A stretch of DNA of 64,000 nucleotides from Nocardiopsis mwathae (GCF_014201195.1 NZ_JACHDS010000001.1:682001-746000), one strand, 5' to 3'; positions 26,548 through 34,508 are shown, counted from the stretch's first letter. A program made the numbers and translations. Notes: generated by a model from the letters alone, not told the origin.

Positions 26548-27513
26548 ATGACCGAGCACGTCGTGATCGGAGTCGACTCGGGCGGGACGTCCACACGCTG
26601 CGCCGTGGTCACCCGCGACGGGCGGGTGCTCGCCCAGGGCCGCGGGGGCGGGGGCAACCAGTACTCCAGCGCCGACCCCGGCGGAGCGTTCGTGTCGGCG
26701 CTGCGCGCGGCGCTCGCGGACGCCGGGGATGTCGCGGTCGACGGCGCGGTCTTCGGCGTGTCCGGGGCGGCGGTGGGCCACTCCAGGGCGGTGGCGACGG
26801 TGCGCGGCGCCTGGGAGTCGCTGGGGCTGCCGGGCAGCCCGCTGGTCACCGACGACATCGTGGTCGCCTTCGCGGCCGGGAGCACGGCCGACGCGGGTAC
26901 GGTGCTCATCGCGGGCACCGGCGCGGTCGCGGCCTACGTGCGCGACGGGGCCGTGGCGCGCCGCTGCGACGGGTACGGGTGGCTGCTCGGCGACGAGGGC
27001 TCGGCGGTGTGGATCGCCCTGGCCGGGCTGCGCGCGGCGCTCGCCTCGATCGACGGCCGGGGGCGGCCGACGGTCCTGGTGGAGCGGCTGGCCGCCGCGC
27101 TGGCGATCGCCCCGGGCGACGTCCACGCGATCGTCCGCGCCGCCTACGCTCGCCCCCCGGCCGAGCTGGGCGGACTGGCGCCGGAGGTGGTGCTGGCCGC
27201 ATCCGGCGGGGACGCGGTGGCCGGGGACATCGTGGCGGAGGCGGCCGAACGGCTCCTCACCAACCTGGCGGCGGTCGCCCCCGACCCGGTCGGTGCCGAA
27301 CCGGTGGTCCTCGCCGGCGCGCTGCTGGCCACCGGGCCGGTCGCCGACGCGGTCCATGAGGGGCTGCGCACCCGCCACGGGGTGGCGGCCCGCACCGCGG
27401 GCGACGGCGCGCTGGGCGCCGCAGGCCTGGCACTGCGCCGGACGGGCGCACCCGCGTCGGCCCACGCCCGCCTGCTGGCGCCTGCGGCAGCACCGGGGCA
27501 TCACCCGAAGTAG
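26548..27513 (+). CDS. BadF/BadG-type sugar kinase, N-acetylglucosamine kinase-like
   Basis: A 321-residue ASKHA-fold kinase. It opens with VIGVDSGGTSTRCAVV (phosphate-1 loop, residues 5-20), followed by GRGGGGNQYSS, the VLIAGTGAVAAYV adenosine-side loop, and YGWLLGDEGSAVWIALAGLRAAL, the signature of actinobacterial N-acetylglucosamine kinases of the BadF family. ATG 26548 starts right at the motif; the frame is open upstream but without coding character. With MurQ and the importer it completes a likely amino-sugar salvage route (transport, kinase, etherase). Confidence 0.88.
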   Translation: MTEHVVIGVDSGGTSTRCAVVTRDGRVLAQGRGGGGNQYSSADPGGAFVSALRAALADAGDVAVDGAVFGVSGAAVGHSRAVATVRGAWESLGLPGSPLVTDDIVVAFAAGSTADAGTVLIAGTGAVAAYVRDGAVARRCDGYGWLLGDEGSAVWIALAGLRAALASIDGRGRPTVLVERLAAALAIAPGDVHAIVRAAYARPPAELGGLAPEVVLAASGGDAVAGDIVAEAAERLLTNLAAVAPDPVGAEPVVLAGALLATGPVADAVHEGLRTRHGVAARTAGDGALGAAGLALRRTGAPASAHARLLAPAAAPGHHPK

Positions 27514-27583
27514 CCGGAGGATTGACCCAATTCATCCCGGAGATGGGCGCGAAGGGCGTACCGGAGTCGCTAGTGTCACTCTC

Positions 27584-27778
27584 ATGTCTGAGAACAACAA
27601 CGACCAGCAACAGCAGATGGACCCTGCGGGGTCGACCATGATGTTCCAGCGGTTCGTCAAGGAGAACACCGAGCCGGAACCGACCCCGAAGCGTCCGATC
27701 ACCCCCTACATCCTGGCGGGCGTCGGCGCGGTCGTGGCGATCGGCATCATCGTTGCCGTCGTCATGATGTGGTCCTGA
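27584..27778 (+). CDS. Small single-span membrane protein
   Basis: A 64-residue protein (MSENNNDQQQQMDPAGSTMM...) with a Gln/Asn/Glu/Pro-rich polar N-terminal half and one transmembrane helix at about residues 41-63 (ITPYILAGVGAVVAIGIIVAVV). Codon use is good. The ribosome site is weak (GCTAGTG). A strong hairpin terminator follows 30 bases downstream, supporting a real gene. Function unknown; similar tiny membrane proteins are widespread in actinobacteria. Confidence 0.75.
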   Translation: MSENNNDQQQQMDPAGSTMMFQRFVKENTEPEPTPKRPITPYILAGVGAVVAIGIIVAVVMMWS

Positions 27779-27807
27779 TGCGCCCCACTCACGACGCACA
27801 GGGTTGA

Positions 27808-27837
27808 GCCCCCACCTCCGCACAGGCTGGTGGGGGC
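27808..27837 (+). terminator. Hairpin terminator after the small membrane protein gene
   Basis: A perfect 9-bp stem (GCCCCCACC / GGTGGGGGC) has a 12-base loop. It sits 30 bases after the stop at 27778. Confidence 0.75.
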
Positions 27838-27875
27838 ACCCTCCCAAACGGTTCGCGGCCCCTCCCAGAGGCTGC

Positions 27876-27881
27876 TAAAGT
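27876..27881 (+). promoter_or_regulatory. Possible -10 box of the first tRNA-Lys gene
   Basis: TAAAGT lies 59 bases before the tRNA. The same hexamer lies 46 bases before the second tRNA copy (29801-29806), and the surroundings otherwise differ, which supports a promoter role. No clear -35 was identified. Confidence 0.4.
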
Positions 27882-27939
27882 TATCGACGTCGGAAGGCGC
27901 GAGGGCCTGGCCCACCGCACCGGCACAGCCGCACGGCGG

Positions 27940-28012
<73 letters not shown>

Positions 28013-28032
28013 CACACGACGACATCTGCACG

Positions 28033-28062
28033 CGGGCGTTCTTCCTGAAGGAAGAGCGCCCG
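28033..28062 (+). terminator. Terminator of tRNA-Lys copy 1
   Basis: The stem is CGGGCGTTCTTCC / GGAAGAGCGCCCG with loop TGAA and one G-T pair, followed by TTCGCGTTCCT. A similar hairpin follows the second tRNA copy, so tRNA and terminator were duplicated together. Confidence 0.75.
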
Positions 28063-28192
28063 TTCGCGTTCCTGCCTCCTGACCTCCCCCGGGGAACCGC
28101 CGGGGAGTAGTGTGCCCAGAGCGCCCTCGACGTAGTCGCTCAGCGGGATCGGTGGGATCGGCGGTGCGACACAAGGGCGGAGGAGAGCGTCG

Positions 28193-28678
28193 GTGAGCCA
28201 AGGCGGGACGGGAACCGGGTATTACGAAGTGCTCCCCATCGGGACCATCGCGTGCGCACGCGACACGGTCATGGATGACGACTGGGGAAACGTGGAGTCG
28301 ACCGTCCGCCTCGACGGCACGCGGGTCGGCGCCGAGGCGGTGGCGGGACTGGAGGAGTTCAGCCACCTGGAGGTGGTGTTCCTCTTCCACCGGGTGCCGT
28401 CCGACGCTGTGGTGCCCGGCGCCCGCCACCCGCGCGGCAACACGGAGTGGCCCCGGGTCGGAGTGCTGGCCCAACGGGCGAAGAACCGCGTCAACCGCCT
28501 CGGCGTCTCCCGGTGCGAGCTGATCCGGGTATCCGGCCTCGACCTGACCGTGCGCGCGCTGGACGCGATCGACGGCACACCCGTGCTGGACATCAAGCCC
28601 TACATGGCCGAGTTCGGGCCACGGGGCGAGGTCCGGCAACCCGAATGGTCGCGCGAGCTGATGCGGAACTACTTCTGA
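28193..28678 (+). CDS. trmO: tRNA (N6-threonylcarbamoyladenosine-37) N6-methyltransferase TrmO
   Basis: A 161-residue TrmO/UPF0066 protein that uses SAM to methylate t6A at position 37 next to the anticodon of ANN-decoding tRNAs. Signature segments are EEFSHLEVVFLFHRV, the RHPRGNTEWPRVGVLAQRAKNRVNRLGVSRCEL region, and GTPVLDIKPYMAEF. GTG 28193 has GGAGGAG about 8 bases upstream. It sits between two tRNA-Lys(CUU) genes; tRNA-Lys is a t6A37-bearing tRNA, although substrate linkage here is only suggestive. Confidence 0.88.
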   Translation: MSQGGTGTGYYEVLPIGTIACARDTVMDDDWGNVESTVRLDGTRVGAEAVAGLEEFSHLEVVFLFHRVPSDAVVPGARHPRGNTEWPRVGVLAQRAKNRVNRLGVSRCELIRVSGLDLTVRALDAIDGTPVLDIKPYMAEFGPRGEVRQPEWSRELMRNYF

Positions 28679-28728
28679 CACCGGGGCAGGGCGCCGGGCG
28701 CGACGCCGCGGGCGACGTCGGGGCGGTC

Positions 28729-29274
28729 TCAGAACGCCTCCACCATGGGGCGGAAGTCCCAGCTGTAGTCGGGGTCGATGGGGTTCCGGTAGCCGAGCCT
28801 GAGAAACGAACCGCTGGCGGACGGGACTTCGGGGGTGATGGCCAGATAGGTGTTGTCCAGCGGGATGATCTGGAACGCGGGGCCGCCGACGTGCGTGATG
28901 TGCCACTGCTGCCGGCGCTCGCCGTCGCACTCGGCCTGCTCGATGCGCTGACCCACCTTCGTCTCGCCGTCCCACGGTTGCAGGCACAGCTGGCTGCGGA
29001 GGTTGCGGATCTCGAACACGGATTTCCCGCCGCCGGAGCCGACGTGGGAGACCGCCCATTCCATTCCCGCGCGATCGTCGGGCCACACACGGATGACCGT
29101 GCGCTTCATGGAGCTGTTCCAGGGGATCATCCGCGACCCGGAGTCTTCGAAGGCGATGTGGTATTCGCTGTCGCCCAGCGCGGCCATCGAGGCGGATGCG
29201 GAGACCGTCGGGGCCGGTCCGAGGGCCACGACGCAGGCGGCCGCGACGAATACGAGCAGGGTGCGTTTCGCCAC
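28729..29274 (-). CDS. Secreted protein with ricin-B-like lectin fold
   Basis: A 181-residue exported protein. Residues 1-28 form a Sec signal peptide (AKRTLLVFVAAACVVALGPAPTVSASA). The mature part resembles a beta-trefoil ricin-B/carbohydrate-binding domain, with EIRNLRSQLCLQPWDGETKVGQRIEQAECDGERRQQWHI (QxW-type repeat) and a second repeat ending RLGYRNPIDPDYSWDF. It has two cysteines (in LCLQPW and AECDG) that may pair. GTG 29274 is preceded by AGAAGGACC. The role may be sugar or glycan binding outside the cell. Confidence 0.8.
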   Translation of the reverse strand: MAKRTLLVFVAAACVVALGPAPTVSASASMAALGDSEYHIAFEDSGSRMIPWNSSMKRTVIRVWPDDRAGMEWAVSHVGSGGGKSVFEIRNLRSQLCLQPWDGETKVGQRIEQAECDGERRQQWHITHVGGPAFQIIPLDNTYLAITPEVPSASGSFLRLGYRNPIDPDYSWDFRPMVEAF

Positions 29275-29851
29275 CGGGGTCCTTCTCTCTGCAGCGGAAC
29301 CGGGTCAGAGGATTGCGAGGTTATCCAGCCTTGACCTGGGGTGATCACGCAGAGTATCGACCTTTCTCGGTGTGGCCGCAACCGGGATTCCGCTGCCCCG
29401 GAGCCCCGCGTGGTAGCGATGTGCGTCCGTAATCGGGGCACGAATACGCCACCATCACCGTTTCCGCCCGGTGTTTCCCTTGCCGACCCACGCGAACACC
29501 GGCTCGACCGGTGCGAATTCCGAATCCTCGCCCCCTGATATCTCCTCTCCGAAACCCCCCGGAAAAGTCCCGGAATGTCGACCGAACCAGTGAATCCCCC
29601 GCCCCGGCTGCAGGCACCACGACATCTCCAGTGGCGACGGCAGGCCGGAGCCGGACCCAAGGGGGTCTCCTCCCCTCGCGGGGCCAGGGGGAGGGCAGGG
29701 GGGAGGGGCGCTGCGGCGGTGCTCCTCCCCGGTCGCCCCCTGGCCGGGGCTGTGACGTACGCTGCACCCCACGGCGGACGAGCGACCCCGCGGGATCCGG
29801 TAAAGTCTTCTGTGTTGCCGGGGAACACCGCAGAGCGGCCCACAGCAACGG
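29275..29851. other. Intergenic region before the second tRNA-Lys; no protein gene
   Basis: 577 bases without a credible ORF. It contains a long interrupted hairpin (GGCCAGGGGG at 29682-29691 pairing with CCCCCTGGCC at 29736-29745), a run of four guanine tracts (29687-29708), and the TAAAGT hexamer at 29801-29806 ahead of the tRNA. The first third is AT-richer and may hold the promoter of the secreted protein gene. Confidence 0.5.
29682..29745. repeat. Hairpin with G-quadruplex-type tract upstream of tRNA-Lys copy 2
   Basis: The outer arms form a perfect 10-bp repeat. Inside the left half, G5-A-G3-CA-G6-A-G4 (29687-29708) meets the four-G-tract pattern of a quadruplex on the plus strand. Structure is predicted from sequence only. 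Confidence 0.55.
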
Positions 29852-29924
<73 letters not shown>

Positions 29925-29944
29925 CCTGGATCTACCACATGCAC

Positions 29945-29976
29945 CGGGCGTCCTCCCTCACCAGGGAAGGCGCCCG
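29945..29976 (+). terminator. Terminator of tRNA-Lys copy 2
   Basis: The stem CGGGCGTCCTCCCT / AGGGAAGGCGCCCG has two mismatches and loop CACC, followed by TTCGCGTCCCC. It resembles the terminator of copy 1 in sequence and spacing. Confidence 0.7.
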
Positions 29977-30278
29977 TTCGCGTCCCCGCACCTCATGGGG
30001 GACCGCCGGGGGACCGCGCCGACGGGACTCCCCGGTCGAGGCGCGCCGCTGTCGGCCCAGCCGCGGCTATCGCTCGACGCCGACCTGATGACGCACGCCG
30101 ACCAGCGAGCATCGACCACCATGACGGTCAACGGTCGTGCTTCAATAGGCACGTCGGCCCTGAGGGCACCTCTCCCGTAGGCTTCACGGGCTCGCGATAA
30201 AGGGGTAGGTGTACGGAGTCGGCCCCGTCACCCTGGAGATAACGCGCCGATAACGCCCCGCGTTATCGCAGGTCATTT

Positions 30279-30931
30279 GGGTCGTGTCCCGTGGAGTGGT
30301 GGAAATCCGGCTGGCCCGCCCGGGACCTGGCCACCAGGCCTGGAACGCCGGGAGCCACCGTGTGACGGTCAAGAGGAAGACCAAAGATCCTCACGGTAGG
30401 ACACGCACACGATGGCTCTGTCCCAGCATGACCTACACCGCCTCCTGGAGTCACTACGAGCATCCGACAACATCGAGATCATCCGCACGGTGCTGGAGCG
30501 CATGCTCCAAGAACTGATCGAGGCCGAGGCCACCTCGGTCATCGGCGCTGAGCCCTACCAGCGCACCACGTCGCGGACCGCCCACCGCAACGGCCACCGC
30601 GACCGCGGCCTGGCCACCACCGCCGGAGACGTCGAGCTCAAGATCCCCGAACTCCGCTCCGGCTCCTTCTTCCCGAGCCTGCTGGAGCGAAGGCGCCGCA
30701 TCGACCGGGCCCTGTTCGCCGTCATCATGGAGGCCTACGTCCACGGGGTCTCCACCCGGTCCGTGGACGACCTCGTCAAAGCCCTGGGAGCCGATACCGG
30801 TATCTCCAAGTCCGAGGTCTCGCGCATCTGCGCCGAACTTGATGAGGAGGTCGGGGCGTTCGCCGAGCGGCCCCTGGACCACACCGCCTTCCCCTACGTC
30901 TTCTTGGACGCCACCTACGCAAAAGCGCGGG
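30279..30931 (+). mobile_element. IS256-family element, left part only
   Basis: The left end reads GGGTCGTGTCCCGTGGAGTGG, an IS256-type terminal sequence, about 130 bases before the transposase start. The element breaks at 30931 where an IS3-type element begins. No right end was found on the far side of the later insertions, so about half of the IS256 element is missing. Confidence 0.75.
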
Positions 30932-30934
30932 TGA
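30412..30934 (+). pseudogene. IS256-family (mutator-type) transposase, truncated
   Basis: The first 174 residues of a transposase normally about 400 long: MALSQHDLHRLLESL, LIEAEATSVIGAEPYQRT, RTAHRNGHRDRGLATTAGDVELKIPELRSGSFFPSLLERRRRIDRAL, and VSTRSVDDLVKALG. The text ends at YVFLDATYAKARV, just after the first catalytic aspartate of the DDE triad. The remaining frame to 31125 is read-through into the inserted IS3-type element. It cannot be active. Confidence 0.88.
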
Positions 30935-30971
30935 GGTGTATCCGAGTTAATGAAACCGATCGCGGGGGTGT

Positions 30972-32031
30972 TCAGACCGCATCGCCGGTTCCGGTTTCAG
31001 ATGGTCTGCCCTTGTGTGAGCGGTTCCAAGCCAGGCGTCTGGCCCGGGATTGTTCAAGCCCCGCTTGCCGTTCTTTGCGAATCCTCGACCCCCGCCCCTC
31101 GTGCTCGTCATCCGGCGTGACATAGTCCAGCGCCTCGTGCAGCCTGACCTTGTTGTAGAACTCCCGCACCGAGGCCAGCTCCGCCCGCAGCCGGGCTGGC
31201 TCACCGATCCGGCACAGGTAGCCGAACTCGGCCTTGACATGGCCGAACAGCGTCTCGATCCACGCCTGGTCGGTGGGAGTGTGCGGACGGCCGAAGTGCT
31301 GGGCGATCGCATGCAGCGCCATGAACTCCCGGGTATGGCCCGAGGTCATCTGCGGGCCGTTGTCCGACATCGCCAGCAGCACCGGCCGCGCCGGGTTGCC
31401 GGCATCAGTGCCGGCATCGACCAGCCCGTCGGCCCGGGCGGCCACCGCCCCCATGAGCCCCTCGGCCTCCAACGCCGCGGTGAAGGCGATGATCACCTGG
31501 GTGTGGGTCTCCTCGGCCGAGACGACCTCGCAGATCCACTTGCGCGATACCAGGTCCATGATCGCCAGCGCCGCCATCCGGCACCGGGTGAAGTGCGTCG
31601 TGTCGAAGATCCAGACCTGGTTGGGCCGGAACTCCACCCACTCGGGCAGGCGCCTGCGCTGCGTGCGCGGAGGCCTGCGGGGTCGGGGCAGCCGCAGCCC
31701 CCTGGCCTCCAGCACCCGCAGCATGCTGGAAGGCGATACCCACACCTTGTTCGTGTAGGAGCCCCGGTGCGCGAGCTTGCGGTGGGACCGGTCGATACTC
31801 ACCCCACTGCTCGAAAAGGTCCACCACCGCCCGCTCCTCCTCGGCCAGCAGGCCGTGCACCGCACCGCCCGGGCGGGCGTCGGCCAGGCGGCCCTCCTCG
31901 CGCCGCGCCAGCCACCGGTGCGCCCGCACCCGCGAGATCTGCAGCAGCCCGCAGGCATCGCTGAGCGTCCAGCCCCCGCGGCGGGCCCGGTCGATCAGCC
32001 TCAGCAGGCCGTCGGTGACCGGGGCGTCCAC
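30972..32031 (-). pseudogene. IS3-type transposase orfB, frameshifted
   Basis: The N-terminal part (LLRLIDRARRGGWTLSDACGLLQISRVRAHRWLARREEGRLADARPGG, helix-turn-helix) is in one frame from 32031 to about 31800. The rest (SHRKLAHRGSYTNKVWVSPSSMLRVLE, then the integrase core WIFDTTHFTRCRMAALAIMDLVSRKWI with the first D, SDNGPQMTS with the second, and QAWIETLFGHVKAEFGYL with the E) is in another frame. The break falls near 31795-31805 in GGTGAGTATCGACC. The DDE residues survive, but a full-length protein would need a programmed or chance frame change. Confidence 0.82.
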
Positions 32032-32051
32032 GCGGGCCGGTACGGGACCGC

Positions 32052-32402
32052 TCAGCCCCAGGCGTCTTTTCCCTCCACCATCGCCAGTTTGACCGTCATG
32101 TGCTGCAGGGTGGCGGCCAGCTGGGCGTTCTCGCGGCGCAGGGCCTCCAGTTCGGCGTCGCGCTCCTGGCGGGCGCGGGTGTTGCCGGGCCGGGACTCCG
32201 CCAGGGCCTCCAGGGCGCCCTCCTTGGCGACCTTGCGGATCCGGTTGATGGTGGACGGGTCGACCTGCCAGGACGCGGCCGCCTGGGTGGTGGAGGTCTC
32301 ACGGCGCAGCAGCTGCAGCCAGATCTCGTACTTCTGCATCGCGGAGAGCATCTTCTTGGCGCGGCGTCCCACGCGGTCGATGCCACGTTCATCGGCGGTC
32401 AT
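32052..32402 (-). CDS. IS3-type transposase orfA
   Basis: A 116-residue DNA-binding subunit with a helix-turn-helix (KYEIWLQLLRRETSTTQAAASWQVDPSTINRIRKVAKEG) followed by a leucine-zipper-like coiled coil (ERDAELEALRRENAQLAATLQHMTVKLAMVEGK). It is the upstream gene of the two-gene IS3 layout; orfB follows after 20 bases rather than overlapping. Confidence 0.85.
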   Translation of the reverse strand: MTADERGIDRVGRRAKKMLSAMQKYEIWLQLLRRETSTTQAAASWQVDPSTINRIRKVAKEGALEALAESRPGNTRARQERDAELEALRRENAQLAATLQHMTVKLAMVEGKDAWG

Positions 32403-32507
32403 GGTCCGTATCCTCCTTGACCTGGTGTTGAACCGGTTGGAGGAACGCGCCGACGTGGTCTTTTCACCCGGCTGATCTGTATCACGAACTCAGACGCAAC
32501 CCACGGG

Positions 32508-33115
32508 TGAATCTCCCCGGGTTGTTTAGAGACTCCCGGTTATGGGTGTGACCTGCGGTTCTAGGGTGTTCTGGGCGTGGTAGGCCGCCTCGTATTCGAC
32601 CGGTGGGACATGGCCGATCTCACCGTGAAGCCGGGTGTTGTTGTACCAGTCCACCCACTCGGCGGTGGCCAACTCGACCTCCTCCAGCGTCTTCCACGGA
32701 CGGCGGGGCTTGATCAACTCGGTCTTGTACAACCCGACCGCCGACTCCATGAGCGCGTTGTCATAGGCATCGCCCACCGACCCGATGGAGGCGGCGATAC
32801 CCTCGGCGGCCAGATGTGCGGTGAGCAGGAACGATGTGTATTGTGACCCGGCATCGGAGTGGTGCACCAGCCGCCCCGCCTGAACGGGTGTGCCAGCGCG
32901 GTCGCGGCGCCACAGGGCCATCTCCAGAGCTGAGAGCACCAGCGGCGCCTGCTTGGTGGCCGCCGCCGACCAGCCGACGATAGCGCGTGAGCAGGCCGGG
33001 AGGCGAGGCCCCTTCGCGCCTCATCAGGCGGTGGACGGTGCAGTCGAGCCGCCATGTTCCCTCGCCACTCGCCACCGTCCAACGGGCACTCGTATCCTCT
33101 CCCGCTGATCGCGAG
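32508..33115 (-). mobile_element. Decayed IS3-family element
   Basis: Begins with TGAATCTCCCCGGGTTGTTTAGAGACTCC, a typical IS3-family end starting with TG, directly after the CGGG target copy of the neighbouring element. It contains the fragments of one transposase. The far end could not be located; the IS-like signal fades near 33115. Right end uncertain by tens of bases. Confidence 0.65.
32526..33112 (-). pseudogene. IS3-family transposase orfB, internally deleted and frameshifted
   Basis: The C-terminal 137 residues are intact (32526-32939: GRLVHHSDAGSQYTSF with the second catalytic D, GDAYDNALMESAVGLYKTELI with the E, and WVDWYNNTRLHGEIGHVPPVEYEAAY). Upstream, a fragment reading CTVHRLMRREG joins abruptly to AIVGWSAAATKQAPLVLSALEMAL in another frame. 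The segment with the first catalytic D (about 60 residues) has been deleted, and the N-terminus is in further frames. Dead gene. Confidence 0.8.
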
Positions 33116-33579
33116 AGCTCCGGCTCCCTGCGGATTGAACAGGCGATGACGCACGTTCTTCATTCCGGTAAACATTCCCCCGCAACTCCCGTTTCAGGCT
33201 ATTTGTATTCGAGTGTCTGATTCGCTTGCTGGTCAATGTAGGGCGCGATCATTTCGCTGTGTGCCTGAACTGCAATTCGTCACATAGTGTTAACGGTCGG
33301 GTTCGTCTGGTCGTGATTGTCAGCCTCGGGGTTCCGTCTTCACTCTCCGTGAAAATGAAGATACATTTCACGTTTTGCTTTTTATGTGGCCGGGTGTGCG
33401 GTGGCAAGGCGCGCCCGTGTCTGGCATCGATGCCATATCGTAACTCCGGAGTGGGGATGGCCGATTTAGGACAGAAGAACTCCAAATCCGCCCTTCCGTG
33501 GGGGGGTGGGCCTGGCTAGGATGCGAACCATCAACGAGTGACCCCTAGGGGATGGCCCTAAGGGGATGCGCAGCTCTGT
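33116..33579. promoter_or_regulatory. AT-richer control region in front of the biosynthetic operon
   Basis: 464 bases clearly lower in GC than the rest of the window (for example CGTTTTGCTTTTTATGTGG around 33370), with no credible ORF. A possible promoter is TTCCGT (33494-33499), a 17-base spacer, and TAGGAT (33517-33522), with the -10 better than the -35. Two palindromes follow at 33542-33565. All genes to the right share the plus strand with overlaps or short gaps, so this is probably the main promoter region of the cluster. Confidence 0.5.
33542..33565. promoter_or_regulatory. Tandem palindromes CCCCTAGGGG / CCCTAAGGGG, candidate operator
   Basis: CCCCTAGGGG at 33542-33551 is a perfect palindrome; CCCTAAGGGG at 33556-33565 is a one-mismatch copy, spaced 14 bases centre to centre, each followed by ATG. 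Located between the candidate -10 and the first gene, they resemble operators for a dimeric regulator. The regulator is unknown. Confidence 0.45.
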
Positions 33580-34464
33580 GTGCCGTCACTGAAAGGTGGA
33601 GTAGATATTTCAACCATCGGAATTGTTGGTGCTGGTGTCATGGGCAAGGATCTCGCCATAACATGTGCAGCCCATGGAAACGACGTACTACTTCACGACC
33701 ACGACCCCGATGTCCTGGAAGCGGCTGATGGGGAAATCCGTACCCTTGTCCGGAGCTATCGGATCATGTCGAAGGGTGACTCCCGGTGGTGCACCGAAAT
33801 TGTTTCTGGACGTATTCGGACTACCGGTTACCTGGCCGGGGTCGCCGGTGTCGACTGGGTTATCGAAAGTATCGCCGAGGACGTCGCTGCCAAGGAACGG
33901 GTCCACCGTGAGCTGCGGGAAGTGTGCGGGGACGGCCCCGCGATCGCGGTGAATACCAGCTGCGTCTCGATTACGAGAATCGCCGCCCTCGCCGCGCGAC
34001 CCGGGGCGGTCATCGGTATGCACTTCATGAATCCGGCCCCGCTCACCGAATGCGTCGAGCTCGTCCGCGGACACCTCACCTCCGACGAGACGACACGGCG
34101 GGCCGAGGATTTCGTCGGCGCGCTGGGGAAGCGGCCGGTGGTCGTTCACGACAGCCCGGGATTCGTCTCCAACCGGCTGTCCCACCTGTTCATGAACGAA
34201 GCCGCGTTCCTCGTCCAGGAGGGGGTCGCGGAACCCGCGCAGATCGACGAGATATTCACCTTCGGGTACGGTCACAAGATGGGCCCGCTGGCCACGGCTG
34301 ACCTGATCGGCCTGGACACCGTCGTCGACTCGCTGCAGGTCCTCTATGACGACATGCAGGACCCGAAGTTCCGCTGCTGCCCTCTTCTGAAAAAGATGGT
34401 GGACGCCGGCAGGGTCGGCCGGAAGAGCGGCCAGGGATTCTACTCCTACGGCGCTTCTCCATGA
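33580..34464 (+). CDS. fkbK: FkbK-like 3-hydroxyacyl-CoA dehydrogenase family enzyme
   Basis: Up to 294 residues. The Rossmann motif is TIGIVGAGVMGKDLAITCAAHG, and the 3-hydroxyacyl-CoA dehydrogenase signature includes NTSCVSITRIAAL, IGMHFMNPAPLTECVELVRG and DSPGFVSNRLSHLFMNEAAFLVQEGVA. In methoxymalonyl/hydroxymalonyl-ACP pathways this enzyme oxidises the C3 alcohol of glyceryl-ACP. GTG 33580 is the first standard start, but the good ribosome site GGTGGAG (33595-33601) points at ATT 33607, which gives the usual N-terminus STIGIVGAG. First gene of the cluster; its stop overlaps an upstream ATG for the FkbH-like gene. Confidence 0.88.
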   Translation: MPSLKGGVDISTIGIVGAGVMGKDLAITCAAHGNDVLLHDHDPDVLEAADGEIRTLVRSYRIMSKGDSRWCTEIVSGRIRTTGYLAGVAGVDWVIESIAEDVAAKERVHRELREVCGDGPAIAVNTSCVSITRIAALAARPGAVIGMHFMNPAPLTECVELVRGHLTSDETTRRAEDFVGALGKRPVVVHDSPGFVSNRLSHLFMNEAAFLVQEGVAEPAQIDEIFTFGYGHKMGPLATADLIGLDTVVDSLQVLYDDMQDPKFRCCPLLKKMVDAGRVGRKSGQGFYSYGASP

Positions 34465-34508
34465 TCGCCGTGGCCATGTGTCGGGTCGAGCAGGAGAGTG
34501 TATTACCG

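Larger units (their letters stand above)
30932..32503 (-). mobile_element. IS3-type insertion sequence inserted into older IS sequence
   Basis: 1572 bases with TG...CA ends and imperfect terminal inverted repeats. The left arm around TGAGGTGTATCCGAGTT pairs with the complement of the right end, TGGGTTGCGTCTGAGTT (10 of the first 15 bases agree). The same 4 bases, CGGG, flank both ends (30928-30931 and 32504-32507), as expected of a target duplication. It carries orfA and a frameshifted orfB on the minus strand. Confidence 0.78.

Noticed and set aside
30935-31125. Continuation of the IS256 transposase frame
   Set aside because: This is read-through into the inserted IS3-type element; the residues do not match any transposase.
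33226-33519. 97-codon ORF in the control region before the cluster
   Set aside because: AT-rich, Ser/Val/Cys-rich, no good ribosome site, no resemblance to leader peptides; treated as non-coding.
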